The notes: generated by a model from the sequence alone, not told the origin. DNA of 64,000 bases from Acutalibacter muris (GCF_002201475.1 NZ_CP021422.1:3472001-3536000), one strand, 5' to 3'. Shown: positions 33,601 to 42,209, counted from the stretch's first letter. Translations and numbers: made by a program.

Positions 33601-34137
33601 TTACGCCTTGCAAAAATCGTTCAGGTACTTGTCAAGACACGCGTCTATCACGGCCTTTGCGTCCTCGGGCCCCCGGGCCTCGCTTATCTCGGTGTTCTTG
33701 TCCTGCTCCAGCTGCTTATAGACCTTGAAGAAGTGGCGCATCTCCTCGAAGATGTGCATGGGCAGCTGGGAGATGCTCTTATAGCTGTTATAGGTGGGGT
33801 CGTCGAAGGGGATGGCGATTATCTTCTCGTCCTCAGAGCCGCCGTCGTCCATAATTATCACCCCGATGGGATAACAGCGCACCAGGGACATGGGGATGAT
33901 GTTCTCCGAACAGAGCACCAGCACGTCCAGGGGGTCGCCGTCGTTTGCGTAGGTGCGGGGGATAAAGCCGTAGTTCGCCGGGTAGTGGGTGGAGGTATAC
34001 AGCACCCTGTCAAGCTTCAAAAGCCCGGTGTCCTTGTCCAGCTCGTACTTGGACTTGCTGCCCTTTGAGATTTCAATTACGGCGAAAAAGTCGTCGGATT
34101 TAATGCGTTTTGGGGAGATATCGTGCCAGATGTTCAT
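33601..34137 (-). CDS. ppa: Inorganic pyrophosphatase, family I
   Basis: A 178-residue soluble pyrophosphatase that hydrolyses PPi in the cytoplasm. Family I signs are the ISKGSKSKYELDKDTG start, YPANYGFIPRT, and the metal-binding signature DGDPLDVLV, with KVYKQLEQ near the end. Start at 34137 follows GAAGGAAGG; an in-frame ATG 14 codons earlier lacks one. Monocistronic. Confidence 0.95.
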   Translation of the reverse strand: MNIWHDISPKRIKSDDFFAVIEISKGSKSKYELDKDTGLLKLDRVLYTSTHYPANYGFIPRTYANDGDPLDVLVLCSENIIPMSLVRCYPIGVIIMDDGGSEDEKIIAIPFDDPTYNSYKSISQLPMHIFEEMRHFFKVYKQLEQDKNTEISEARGPEDAKAVIDACLDKYLNDFCKA

Positions 34138-34208
34138 GTTTCTGCCTTCCTTCTGTGATAATATTTTTTGCCCCCGCATAAAAATGTATTTAGAGAGGGG
34201 GCGTTTTT

Positions 34209-34499
34209 ATGCCATGCAGAATGGGAGAGCTGCGTCAAAAAGAGGTCATCAACGTCAGGGACGGCGGCCGGCTGGGCTTTGTGTGCGACGTGGAGATAGA
34301 CACCCATACCGCCCAGGTCACTGCCCTGGTGGTATACGGCCGCTCCCGGCTTTTCGGCCTTCTGGGCCGGGAGCCGGACACGGTGATCCCCTGGAGGGAT
34401 ATCGAGATGATAGGCGGGGACATCGTGCTGGTAAAATGCGACGCGCCGCCGCAGAGCGAAAGCCTTTTTATGAAGCTCTGGAAAAAGCTGACGGGTTAA
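34209..34499 (+). CDS. YlmC/YmxH family sporulation protein
   Basis: A 96-residue PRC-barrel protein. MGELRQKEVINVRDGGRLGFVCD and PWRDIEMIGGDIVLV are diagnostic of YlmC/YmxH. The family is linked to sporulation in Clostridia and Bacilli, though its molecular role is not known. It is divergent from ppa and tail to tail with the patatin gene. AGAGAGGGGG precedes the ATG. Confidence 0.9.
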   Translation: MPCRMGELRQKEVINVRDGGRLGFVCDVEIDTHTAQVTALVVYGRSRLFGLLGREPDTVIPWRDIEMIGGDIVLVKCDAPPQSESLFMKLWKKLTG

Positions 34500-34504
34500 A
34501 AGGG

Positions 34505-35359
34505 TCAACTCTCCAGGTACTCCCTGAGCTTCGGCAAAGCCCCGCGGCAAACCTCCTGCCCCTGGTCATACAGCGCCTGAAGCTTCTCCACGTCCTTCTC
34601 CGTGCGGGACACAGTGACAGGCTCCCTTGGGCGTATCACAAATATCTTACCCTCTGCCTCAAGCCGGTCTATCTCGCCCAGCTCCGCGTTATAGTGCCTA
34701 GGCACGTTGAGTATGGCCCGCACCAGCTCCGGGTACCTCCTGTAGACCCGGGCATACACCCTGGCCATGGCCCTGGAAACAGGCTCCTTGCGGTAGCCAT
34801 GCTCCCTGGTGGTGACCACCACCACCTTGTCATAGCCCTCCTCAAGGGGCTTTTTATAGGGTATGGACACGGACAGGCCGCCGTCAAGACAGGGCTCCCC
34901 CTCCACCGTCACCATGGGGGCCAGAAGGGGCAGACTGGCGCTGGCCCTTATGGCCGGGTAGATATCCTCCACCTGGCTTTTTTCGTAGTACCTTACGCCG
35001 CCGTCTATGCAGCTTGTGGCAACGGCGGTGTATTTTATGGGGGAGTTTTTAAAGGTCTCCCTGTCAAGGGGTATCAGGGTATCGCTTATCTCCCCGAAGA
35101 GAAAATCGAAGTTGAAGATGCTCTTATTCTTCACAAGACTCCTAAAGCCCATGTACCTGGGATCGTTCACATACCCCAGGTTCACCGCCGCCGTGCGGCC
35201 CTTCTGCCCGGCGACGATGTTCACCCCCGTAAGGGCCCCGGCGGACACGCCGATAACGCCGTCCCACAGGAGGCCCTCCTCCATCATCAGGTCTGTGACC
35301 CCCGCCGAGAACAGGCACCTGAGGGACCCGCCCTCCAGGGCCAAAGCTTTTCTGCTCAT
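34505..35359 (-). CDS. Patatin-like phospholipase
   Basis: A 284-residue patatin-domain protein. Gly-rich oxyanion loop GGSLRC, nucleophile GVSAG near residue 40, and the catalytic Asp in DGGLSVSIP near 165 are all present, so a Ser/Asp dyad esterase is expected. No signal peptide, hence cytoplasmic or membrane-associated. This is the YjjU/RssA-like bacterial type; substrate is unknown. GAAAGGACAG lies before the ATG. Confidence 0.88.
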   Translation of the reverse strand: MSRKALALEGGSLRCLFSAGVTDLMMEEGLLWDGVIGVSAGALTGVNIVAGQKGRTAAVNLGYVNDPRYMGFRSLVKNKSIFNFDFLFGEISDTLIPLDRETFKNSPIKYTAVATSCIDGGVRYYEKSQVEDIYPAIRASASLPLLAPMVTVEGEPCLDGGLSVSIPYKKPLEEGYDKVVVVTTREHGYRKEPVSRAMARVYARVYRRYPELVRAILNVPRHYNAELGEIDRLEAEGKIFVIRPREPVTVSRTEKDVEKLQALYDQGQEVCRGALPKLREYLES

Positions 35360-35480
35360 ATCAAAACTGTCCTTTCGGTCATTTTTTAATTGCTATTTTA
35401 CACCTTATGGGCCAAAGTTTCAAGTTGATTTTGCCGCTCCGAAATGTTAAAATAATATGAAAAAGCCAATGGAGGACAAA

Positions 35481-36128
35481 ATGCGTATAAGAAAAAAGGC
35501 CTGGGCCCGGCCGGAGCTTTCCGCGTGCCCCTACTACATAGAGGACCCCCGGGAGCTTCGGGGCCGCTGGCAGGAGCTCTTCGGGAAGAAGCGGCCCCTA
35601 TACCTGGACCTGGGCTGCGGCAAATGCGTGTATCTTGCCGCGGCGGCGAAGGCGGAGCCCGAGGTGAACTTTGTGGGCATAGACATCAGCTATGACATAC
35701 TGGGCGTTGGCCGCAGGAATATCCAGCAGGCCTTCGGCGATAAGGAGCCGGACAATGTGCTGCTCTGCTATTACAACATAGAGCGTCTCCCGGAGCTTTT
35801 CGCCCCCGGCGAAACTGACCGGCTGATAATAAATTTCTGCAACCCCTGGCCCGCCGCCCACTGCCACAAGCGCCGCCTGACCCATACCCGCCAGCTTTTA
35901 AAGTACAAGCCCCTGCTTTCGGAAAAGGGCGAACTATGGTTCAAGACCGACAACGACGACCTATACCTGGCCACAAAGCGTTACTTAAAGGAAGCCGGTT
36001 TTGAGATAACCTTCGACACAAGGGACCTGCACGCCCTGAAGGACCCGAATAATATACTCACTGAGCACGAAGTAAAATTCACCTCTGAGGGTATCACCAC
36101 CAAAGCCCTCAGAGCAAGGCCGCGCTGA
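35481..36128 (+). CDS. trmB: tRNA (guanine46-N7)-methyltransferase TrmB
   Basis: A 215-residue SAM methyltransferase. Motif I is YLDLGCGKCVYL, followed by GIDISYDILGVG, the tRNA-binding NFCNPWP motif and ending WFKTDNDDLY with the catalytic Asp. Start at 35481 has GGAGG 6 nt upstream; an ATG eight codons earlier would overlap that site. Its last 20 bp overlap the convergent tsaD gene. Confidence 0.94.
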   Translation: MRIRKKAWARPELSACPYYIEDPRELRGRWQELFGKKRPLYLDLGCGKCVYLAAAAKAEPEVNFVGIDISYDILGVGRRNIQQAFGDKEPDNVLLCYYNIERLPELFAPGETDRLIINFCNPWPAAHCHKRRLTHTRQLLKYKPLLSEKGELWFKTDNDDLYLATKRYLKEAGFEITFDTRDLHALKDPNNILTEHEVKFTSEGITTKALRARPR

Positions 36129-37137
36129 AGCTCTCCCCAATGTCCATCTGGGGATAGGCGTTAAGTCCCATGCCCGCCGTGTGGCCGTTTATAAACTCAT
36201 AATACCCCTGGGCCGCTATCATGGCGGCGTTGTCCCCGCAGTATCTAAGCTCCGGAAGGTACAGCGCAGCGCCGGTCTCCCGGCTCAGGGCCTCAAGCTC
36301 CCTTCTCAGCAGCCGGTTGGCGGAAACGCCCCCGGCTGCCGCTATCCTCCCGGCCCCGCTCTCCCGAACCGCCGTACCGAAGTGGTCCACAAGGTACTCC
36401 ACCACCGCCCGCCGGTAACTGGCGCAGAGGTTGGGCACGTTTATCTCCTCCCCCCTCTGCCGTGCGGAGTTCAGAAGGTTCAGAGCGGCGGTCTTCAGCC
36501 CGGAGAAGCTGAAATCCAGGGGCGAGCCCTCCACCCTGGGCCTCGGGAGCTTATACGCCCCCGGGTCGCCGCCCTCGGCTATTTTGTCCAGCTCCACCCC
36601 GCCGGGATAGGGTATCCCCATGGCCCGGGCGGCCTTGTCGAAGGCCTCGCCCGCCGCATCGTCCCTGGTGCGCGCCACGACATCCAGCGTGCAGTAGTCC
36701 CCCACGTCCACAATATGTGAGTGCCCCCCGGACACCACCAGGCATAAAAACGGCGGCTCCAACTCCCCATGGCTCAGGTAATTCGCCGCAATATGCCCCC
36801 TCAAGTGGTGCACCGGCACCAGGGGCAGATCTGCCGACAGGGCCAGCCCCTTCGCAAAGTTCACCCCCACCAGCAGCGCCCCTATAAGCCCGGGGGCATA
36901 GGTGACGGCGACGGCAGAGACGTCGGATATGGCCGCACCGGCTTCGTCAAGGGCCCCGCTTACCACGGCGGTTATTGCCTCGCTATGCCTGCGGGAGGCT
37001 ATCTCCGGCACCACGCCGCCGTATATTTTGTGCTCCTCTATCTGGCTTGCCACCACCGACGAGAGCACCCTTCGCCCGTCCTCCACCACCGCCGCGGCGG
37101 TCTCGTCGCAGGAGGTCTCTATCCCCAGAATCAGCAT
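36109..37137 (-). CDS. tsaD: tRNA threonylcarbamoyladenosine transferase TsaD
   Basis: 342 residues, ASKHA fold. GIETSCDETA at the N-terminus, the metal-binding HHLRGH near residue 110, and SGGHSHI and GDNAAMIA later are hallmark motifs. With TsaB and TsaE it makes the t6A base at position 37 of ANN-decoding tRNAs and is usually essential. It overlaps the upstream rimI fusion by 7 bp. The integrated element at 37961-44864 cut this operon off from its old promoter. Confidence 0.96.
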   Translation of the reverse strand: MLILGIETSCDETAAAVVEDGRRVLSSVVASQIEEHKIYGGVVPEIASRRHSEAITAVVSGALDEAGAAISDVSAVAVTYAPGLIGALLVGVNFAKGLALSADLPLVPVHHLRGHIAANYLSHGELEPPFLCLVVSGGHSHIVDVGDYCTLDVVARTRDDAAGEAFDKAARAMGIPYPGGVELDKIAEGGDPGAYKLPRPRVEGSPLDFSFSGLKTAALNLLNSARQRGEEINVPNLCASYRRAVVEYLVDHFGTAVRESGAGRIAAAGGVSANRLLRRELEALSRETGAALYLPELRYCGDNAAMIAAQGYYEFINGHTAGMGLNAYPQMDIGESFSAALL

Positions 37138-37988
37138 CCTTCCTCCTCCTTAAAAGTCAAAGTGTATATGAGCCCGTCCTCCCGGGGCTTCTCATAGAAA
37201 TCACGGCGCAGGCCGGCCTTTTTAAAGCCCAGGCTCTCGTACAGGGCTATGGCCGGGGCGTTGGAGGGCCGCACCTCCAGGGACACGAACAGCCCCCCAT
37301 GCTTCCCCGCGTATCCCACAAGATAGGACATTATCTGGCGGCCTATCCCCCGCCGCCTGCTCCCGGGCGCAACGGCGATATTGTCAATATAATACTCCCC
37401 GGCGGCGTTGCGCATACCGCCGTAGCCCGCCACGCGCCCCTGAAGCTCTGCCGCCACATACACGGCCAAGGGGTTTATAAGCTCCTCCTTAAAGCTCTCC
37501 ATGCTCCAGGGCAGGGAGAAGCATTCCCGCTCTATGGCCTCCACCTGGGGCAGGTGCCCCAGCTCCATCGGCACTATCCGCGCGCCGCCAAGAGCGTCCC
37601 GGAACCTCAGAAGCTCGGCCATTATTCGGTCCCGGCAGGCCCTGTACACCTCCAGGTCCCCGCCGTATGGGTCCGCTATCTCCCCCGGATAGTACACCTT
37701 CTCCGGCGGCACCCCCGCGCCCTCAAGCACCGCACCGTGAGCCCGGGTCATAGGGAAAAACATATCCCATTCCGAAAGCTCTCCCCGGGCAAGCTGCCGG
37801 GAGCGGTGGGCGGATATGTCGGCCCCCAGCTCCTCACAGCAGACCACCGCCTGGGTGGTGGCCGGCTGCCCCGGCACGGCGGAGAGCCCGGCGCTCCCAC
37901 ACTCATGCTCCGGGGCAAGGACACGGAACAGGCCCTCGGCCATGGGGCTGCGGCAGGTGTTGCCGGTGCAGACAAATAAAATTTTCAT
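37131..37988 (-). CDS. Fused LMW protein phosphatase and RimI acetyltransferase
   Basis: A 285-residue fusion. Residues 1-140 form a low-molecular-weight phosphatase domain with the P-loop CTGNTCRS (Cys8, Arg14) and the acid DP near 110. Residues 143-285 form a RimI-like GNAT domain (VEAIERECFSLPWS, APGSRRRGIG, FVSLEVRPSN). RimI acetylates ribosomal protein S18; the phosphatase half resembles arginine/tyrosine phosphatases. One continuous frame joins them. Codons 1-9 lie in the left 31-bp repeat of the element. The ATG follows GAGGCGACCCC, now supplied by the element. Confidence 0.9.
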   Translation of the reverse strand: MKILFVCTGNTCRSPMAEGLFRVLAPEHECGSAGLSAVPGQPATTQAVVCCEELGADISAHRSRQLARGELSEWDMFFPMTRAHGAVLEGAGVPPEKVYYPGEIADPYGGDLEVYRACRDRIMAELLRFRDALGGARIVPMELGHLPQVEAIERECFSLPWSMESFKEELINPLAVYVAAELQGRVAGYGGMRNAAGEYYIDNIAVAPGSRRRGIGRQIMSYLVGYAGKHGGLFVSLEVRPSNAPAIALYESLGFKKAGLRRDFYEKPREDGLIYTLTFKEEEGC

Positions 37989-37991
37989 GGG
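37961..37991. repeat. Left att-like direct repeat (31 bp)
   Basis: A 31-bp sequence starting TGCCGGTGCAGAC and ending TTTCATGGG, identical to 44834-44864 and in the same orientation. It covers the first nine codons of the phosphatase/rimI gene plus the GGG next to its start. Flanking bases differ, as expected for attL. Confidence 0.88.
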
Positions 37992-38118
37992 GTCGCCTCG
38001 ATTCTTTATAAGTCTGTTTTTTGGCTCTGTTGCTGGGTTTTTCGCGGTTTTTCTCCTTCGGTGGATTCTTGTCCGCTTATGAAAATCTCCGCAAATCTCC
38101 ATATTTGGGGGGGTGTTT

Positions 38119-38161
38119 TGGTGTCAAACTGGTGTCAAAATTGGTGTCAAATCTGGTGTTA
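38119..38161. repeat. Arm-type repeats, left end
   Basis: Three copies of TGGTGTCAAA at 38119, 38130 and 38142 plus a partial TGGTGTTA at 38154, spaced 11-12 bp. Two more copies lie inside the right end (44751, 44762) in the same orientation. Their place next to both att-like repeats fits integrase arm sites. Confidence 0.6.
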
Positions 38162-38343
38162 GGCCTCCACCGGTTCAGCCCCCTTATCCGGCGCAGAACT
38201 TACCTTGCCAAAGGCGTGCGCTGCCGCCTCATAGCTGGAGTGTGTATAGATGTTCAGGGTGGTGTTCACGTCCGAGTGGCCCATCAGATATTGAAGGCTC
38301 TTGACATCCATACCGGCGTTTGCCATTTCTGTACAGAATGTGT
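38159..38343 (-). pseudogene. C-terminal stub of a tyrosine integrase
   Basis: About 60 codons remain of a phage-type integrase. HTFCTEMANAG and LMGHSDVNTTLNIYTH carry the second conserved His and the catalytic Tyr, ending VSSAPDKGAEPVEA. The frame closes upstream at a TAA where the conserved Arg of RHTF should be, so the N-terminal domain, the first catalytic Arg and most of the catalytic core are deleted. Confidence 0.85.
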
Positions 38344-38356
38344 GCCCTTATGGCAT

Positions 38357-38413
38357 AATAAGGACAAATCGAAAATCCCAGTGATTTCTAGGGGATTCGG
38401 GTTTGTCCTTATT
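38357..38413. repeat. Inverted repeat before parA
   Basis: AATAAGGACAAA (38357-38368) and TTTGTCCTTATT (38402-38413) are perfect 12-bp arms around an inner ATCCC/GGGAT stem, followed by CTTTTTC. A further AAGGACAAA lies at about 38482. It could be a terminator or a ParB/regulator site. A 15-codon ORF with an AAAGGAGG site follows at 38450-38497; I cannot tell if it is real. Confidence 0.55.
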
Positions 38414-38550
38414 CTTTTTCCATGAAAAAAAGGGCGAAAGGAGGCCAAAATGAACCGGGCAAAAAAGCGGCGTGTCACATTAAGGACAAAATTTTAATCA
38501 AGCGTGAAACCATACAATATGAACAAATATAACCGAAAGGAACAAAAAGC

Positions 38551-39327
38551 ATGAGCAAGGTAATCGCAATCTGCAACCAAAAAGGCGGGGTCGGCAAGAC
38601 CGTCACCACCGTAAACTTAGGCATCGGCCTAGCCCGCCAGGGTAAACGTGTCCTGCTGGTGGACGTAGACGCACAAGGCTCTTTGACCGCCAGCCTGGGC
38701 TACCAGCACCCGGACCAGTTAGAGGAAACCATTTCCACTGTGCTGGGCAAGGTCATAGAGGACAAGCCCCTTCTCCCCGGCGAGGGAATTATCCACCATA
38801 AGGAAGGAGTTGACCTGCTCCCCGCCAACATCGACCTTGCGGCTATTGAGGTCACGCTGGTGAACATCATGAGCCGGGAAACTATCCTCCGTGAATACCT
38901 AAACACTGTCCGCGACCAGTACGACATCATTCTCCTGGACTGCTGCCCCTCGCTGGGTATGCTTACCATCAACGCCCTATCAGCCGCCGACACGCTTATT
39001 ATCCCAATGATGGCCCATTACCTCTCGCTGAAAGGTATGGAGCAGCTCATGAGGACCATCGGCAAAGTAAAGAGGCAAATCAACCCAAACTTGACCATCA
39101 GCGGTATTCTCGTCACAATGGCCGATATGCGGACCACCTACTCGCAGGAAATCGTGGAACTGCTGAGAAATTCCTATGGCAGTCAACTCAAAATTTTCGA
39201 CGCCATCATTCCCCGCTCCATCCGTGCGGCAGAGACCAGCGCCGAGGGCAAGAGCATATTTCTTCATGACCCCTCTGGAAAAGTCTCTGCGGCATATGAG
39301 GCCCTGACCTTAGAGGTAGCGTCATGA
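38551..39327 (+). CDS. parA: ParA family partition ATPase
   Basis: 258 residues. Deviant Walker A KGGVGKTVTT, then VLLVDVDAQGSLT and LLDCCPSLGMLT as switch and Walker B motifs. It is a chromosome/plasmid partition ATPase, here carried by the element. It overlaps parB by ATGA. GAAAGGAAC precedes the ATG. Confidence 0.94.
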   Translation: MSKVIAICNQKGGVGKTVTTVNLGIGLARQGKRVLLVDVDAQGSLTASLGYQHPDQLEETISTVLGKVIEDKPLLPGEGIIHHKEGVDLLPANIDLAAIEVTLVNIMSRETILREYLNTVRDQYDIILLDCCPSLGMLTINALSAADTLIIPMMAHYLSLKGMEQLMRTIGKVKRQINPNLTISGILVTMADMRTTYSQEIVELLRNSYGSQLKIFDAIIPRSIRAAETSAEGKSIFLHDPSGKVSAAYEALTLEVAS

Positions 39328-40253
39328 AAAGCAGCGCGGCGAAAATACAAATAACCGGCCTGGACGATTTATTTGGCGGAATCCCGGCCCAGGTTGCTGC
39401 TGACCAAATTCAAGAGCTTTCTTTGAGGGAACTGCATCCCTTCAAGGAGCACCCCTTCCATGTGGCGGACGATGAGAAAATGCGGGAAATGGCCGAGAGC
39501 GTGGCCCAATACGGTGTTCTGGTGCCTGGTATCGTCCGGCCAAGGCCCGAGGGCGGCTATGAAATCATAGCGGGCCACCGGCGCTCAAGAGCCAGTGAGC
39601 TGGCCGGGAAAGAGACCATGCCGGTTATCGTCAGGGATATGGACGATGACGAGGCCACGATTGTCATGGTGGACAGCAATTTGCAGCGGGAGAAGATTCT
39701 GCCCAGTGAAAAGGCGTTTGCCTATCGGATGAAACTTGAGGCGATAAAACATCAGGGTCAGAGAACAGATTTTACTTCTGGCCCACTGGGCCAGAAGTGG
39801 TCTCGAGACGCAGTATCAGCTAATTCTCCAGACAGCGCAAGGCAGATTCAACGGCTCATACGCTTGACGGAGCTTGTTCCATGTCTGTTGGACCTTGTTG
39901 ACCAAGATAAGTTCCCATTGCGGCCAGCCGTAGAAGTTTCATACATCCCTATGGACGGGCAAGAGCTGCTGTATAACGTAATTGAGAACAAGTCTTTCGG
40001 GCCACCGTCTATGGAACAGGCGAAAAAGCTGAGAGAATGCAGTGAGCGCACCGAATTGACAACGAGCCTTATTATTGACATCATCTCAGATGAAAAACCC
40101 ACGCCACTACAAGTCACCCTCAAAAATAAATGCCTGAGCCAGTATTTCCCCAAAGACTACACACAGAAACAGATAGAGGAGGTCATCCTCTCCCTGCTGG
40201 AAACCTGGAAGTATCAACAGAAAGGGGCTGTGACAGATGGCAGCAACAGCTAG
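39324..40253 (+). CDS. parB: ParB/Spo0J family partition protein
   Basis: 309 residues. The N-terminal nuclease-like ParB domain has HPFKEHPF, GVLVPGIVRPR and the CTP-binding AGHRRSRA, then an HTH region (about 120-200). It loads onto parS-like sites and works with ParA. Such pairs stabilise integrative elements in Clostridia. Base composition is less GC-rich than the backbone. Confidence 0.93.
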   Translation: MKSSAAKIQITGLDDLFGGIPAQVAADQIQELSLRELHPFKEHPFHVADDEKMREMAESVAQYGVLVPGIVRPRPEGGYEIIAGHRRSRASELAGKETMPVIVRDMDDDEATIVMVDSNLQREKILPSEKAFAYRMKLEAIKHQGQRTDFTSGPLGQKWSRDAVSANSPDSARQIQRLIRLTELVPCLLDLVDQDKFPLRPAVEVSYIPMDGQELLYNVIENKSFGPPSMEQAKKLRECSERTELTTSLIIDIISDEKPTPLQVTLKNKCLSQYFPKDYTQKQIEEVILSLLETWKYQQKGAVTDGSNS

Positions 40254-40746
40254 AGTAATCAGCGTTAAGGGCACCGCTTTCGGTCAGGATATGCTGGAGG
40301 TCTTAGCTGAGAGACAGCTTGAAAAAGTCTCGTTTTGCGAGTTGGATATCTCGAAATCTATTCTAACCTTAAAAGACCATCTTGTCAATAGGCTCAGCCA
40401 CGATAACTGGAGAGCTGACCCCGGCCTGTGCCAGCCGGAACTGCGCTACCTTTACCCCATCTACTTCGATTCCGTTCGCGTCCTGCTGGCAGAGTGCGTG
40501 GCTGAGTTCTTCCAGACCGGCGGGATCTATATGGCTGTTCTGGACCCCTACCGCATGGAGTATGTGGAGCATGAGATAAGAGTGCTGATACTTAGGCCGG
40601 AGGAGGTTTCCTCTCTCCTGCGGGCGCTCAAGAAAGTTCTGGACCCGGGCCATGACCTGATTGCCAGATGGAGGGACCCCTCTGACCAGGAGAGGTGGCT
40701 GGAGCACCTCCAAACGCTCCAACAGGCTATAAGCAAATTACAGTAA
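40237..40746 (+). CDS. Element-encoded hypothetical protein, 169 aa
   Basis: A 169-residue soluble protein with no recognised motif, rich in Leu/Glu in its second half (EEVSSLLRALKKVLDPGHDL). The start overlaps the end of parB by 17 bp and AAAGGGG lies before the ATG, so it is probably translated with parAB. A terminator-like hairpin follows at 40759-40783. Confidence 0.75.
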   Translation: MAATARVISVKGTAFGQDMLEVLAERQLEKVSFCELDISKSILTLKDHLVNRLSHDNWRADPGLCQPELRYLYPIYFDSVRVLLAECVAEFFQTGGIYMAVLDPYRMEYVEHEIRVLILRPEEVSSLLRALKKVLDPGHDLIARWRDPSDQERWLEHLQTLQQAISKLQ

Positions 40747-40758
40747 ATACAGTTTCCT

Positions 40759-40783
40759 GCCCCATTACTCTTTGTGGTGGGGC
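40759..40783 (+). terminator. Terminator after the parAB operon
   Basis: GCCCCA/TGGGGC stem with flanking wobble pairs, followed by TATTTTTG. Confidence 0.65.
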
Positions 40784-40816
40784 TATTTTTGTACCCATTT
40801 TTAGGAGGCATCGACC

Positions 40817-41011
40817 ATGAAAGATGATTTTTGGGACATTTGTAACTGCCCGGAGTGCGGTTACTTTAGCTCAGGTAAACCCCACTGCTGCGGTTTACCA
40901 AAGCGTATAACGGAGCGGGACAAGCCCTATATCCGGGGGGCCGTGCGGACCTGCCACTGCGTCAATCCCCGCCTGTGGGAATTTTATGAGAGCTTGGGGG
41001 CGGGGAAATGA
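40817..41011 (+). CDS. Small Cys-rich protein, 64 aa
   Basis: 64 residues with CNCPEC near the start and a later CC...C pattern, a likely zinc-binding fold. Similar small proteins sit between partition and DNA-processing genes in Clostridia elements; function unknown. AGGAGG precedes the ATG and it overlaps the next gene by ATGA. Confidence 0.7.
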   Translation: MKDDFWDICNCPECGYFSSGKPHCCGLPKRITERDKPYIRGAVRTCHCVNPRLWEFYESLGAGK

Positions 41012-41259
41012 AGGAGGCTTTTGGTCCGGCAGACAATATTGCCGACGGAAAAATGTACCTGCGTTTGGCGGCAGATATGGATAACCGCATAGCGGAGTTA
41101 AGAGACAGATTCAATTCCACCGGCGATATGCAGTTTTATTATAAAATTCAGGAATTGAAGAAAATCCGGCGCGAACACCGGGACACGGCGGCGCTCCTGC
41201 TGCGCCGGGGCGAGCTCCGGGAAAGGGAAAAAGCGGGAAAGGGGGAGCATTGCCGATGA
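41008..41259 (+). CDS. Element-encoded hypothetical protein, 83 aa
   Basis: 83 residues, mostly charged helix (DMDNRIAELRDRF, IQELKKIRREHRD), probably a coiled coil. Overlaps its neighbours on both sides by ATGA, so the three are co-translated. No family recognised. Confidence 0.65.
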   Translation: MKEAFGPADNIADGKMYLRLAADMDNRIAELRDRFNSTGDMQFYYKIQELKKIRREHRDTAALLLRRGELREREKAGKGEHCR

Positions 41260-42203
41260 TGAAACTCCTGCTGGGCGGCTCGCCCTGCACCCACTGGAGT
41301 ATCGCCCAATCGCGCCACAGAGAGACCAGGCCGGAGGGCCAGGGCTGGGAGCTGTTCCGCAACTATCTTATCGCAAAGGAGCGGTATTGTCCAGACTTTT
41401 TCCTCTATGAGAACAACAAAAGCATGGCGCCGGCTATCCGGGAGCAGATCACGGCGGAGCTGGGTGTGGAGCCGATATTCATCAACTCCGCCCTGGTGTC
41501 CGCCCAGAGCCGCCAGCGGCTTTACTGGACGAACATACCCGGAGTAGAGCAGCCCGAGGACCGTGGGCTGGTGCTGCGGGACATTTTGGAGAGCGGCCTG
41601 CCGCTCCGGGAAAAAGGGTACACACTGAAAGCCAACTATGCCAACTCTAACGCGGCCAACGCCCTGGATAGCAAGCACTTCCCCGCGACAATGGCGGCGG
41701 AGCCAATCCGAGTGGGCGCCATCGAGAGCAGCACCGGCTCAGAGGGCCAGGGCCACAGAGTGTACTCTGCGGACGGAAAGAGCAAGACCCTCTGCGGCAA
41801 CGGCGGCGGTGCGGGAGCGAAAACTGGGCTTTACACAGTCCCCACCGGGATGGCATGGCGGGGCCATGCAAACGCTGATAACCCATCCTCCTTTGAGGCC
41901 CGCCCTGACCAGAAAGCTAACGCTGTCATTGTAGGCCACCAGAGCCGCCTTGTGATAGAAACTGCTGATGGCAGGAGTTTCCCGGCCTATGAGGTCAAAA
42001 ACGGTCGGATTGCAATAAAGGGTCGGGAGTATCCCATACGGCTGGCAGACGGTTTCTACATCATCCGCAAGCTGACGGTTTTGGAGTGTATGCGACTGCA
42101 AACGGTCCCGGAAGACTACATATTCCCGGTGAGCAACTCCCAGGCATACAAAATGCTGGGCAACGGCTGGACGGTGGAGGTTATCGCACATATCCTTCTT
42201 TGA
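41256..42203 (+). CDS. DNA cytosine methyltransferase, phage/element type
   Basis: 315 residues. GGSPCTHWS carries the catalytic Cys (motif IV), ENN stands in for motif VI, SAQSRQRLYW is motif VIII, and QAYKMLGNGWTVEV is the C-terminal motif X. The usual N-terminal SAM motif I is absent; the protein starts directly at motif IV, as seen in a known branch of phage and element enzymes. It could protect the element from restriction. Start at 41256 has GGGGGAG 8 nt upstream. Confidence 0.82.
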   Translation: MMKLLLGGSPCTHWSIAQSRHRETRPEGQGWELFRNYLIAKERYCPDFFLYENNKSMAPAIREQITAELGVEPIFINSALVSAQSRQRLYWTNIPGVEQPEDRGLVLRDILESGLPLREKGYTLKANYANSNAANALDSKHFPATMAAEPIRVGAIESSTGSEGQGHRVYSADGKSKTLCGNGGGAGAKTGLYTVPTGMAWRGHANADNPSSFEARPDQKANAVIVGHQSRLVIETADGRSFPAYEVKNGRIAIKGREYPIRLADGFYIIRKLTVLECMRLQTVPEDYIFPVSNSQAYKMLGNGWTVEVIAHILL

Positions 42204-42209
42204 GCGGGT

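Noticed and set aside
38119..38161. Short repeats that might be read as a CRISPR array
   Set aside because: Units are 10 bp with 1-2 bp gaps; there are no spacers and no cas genes.
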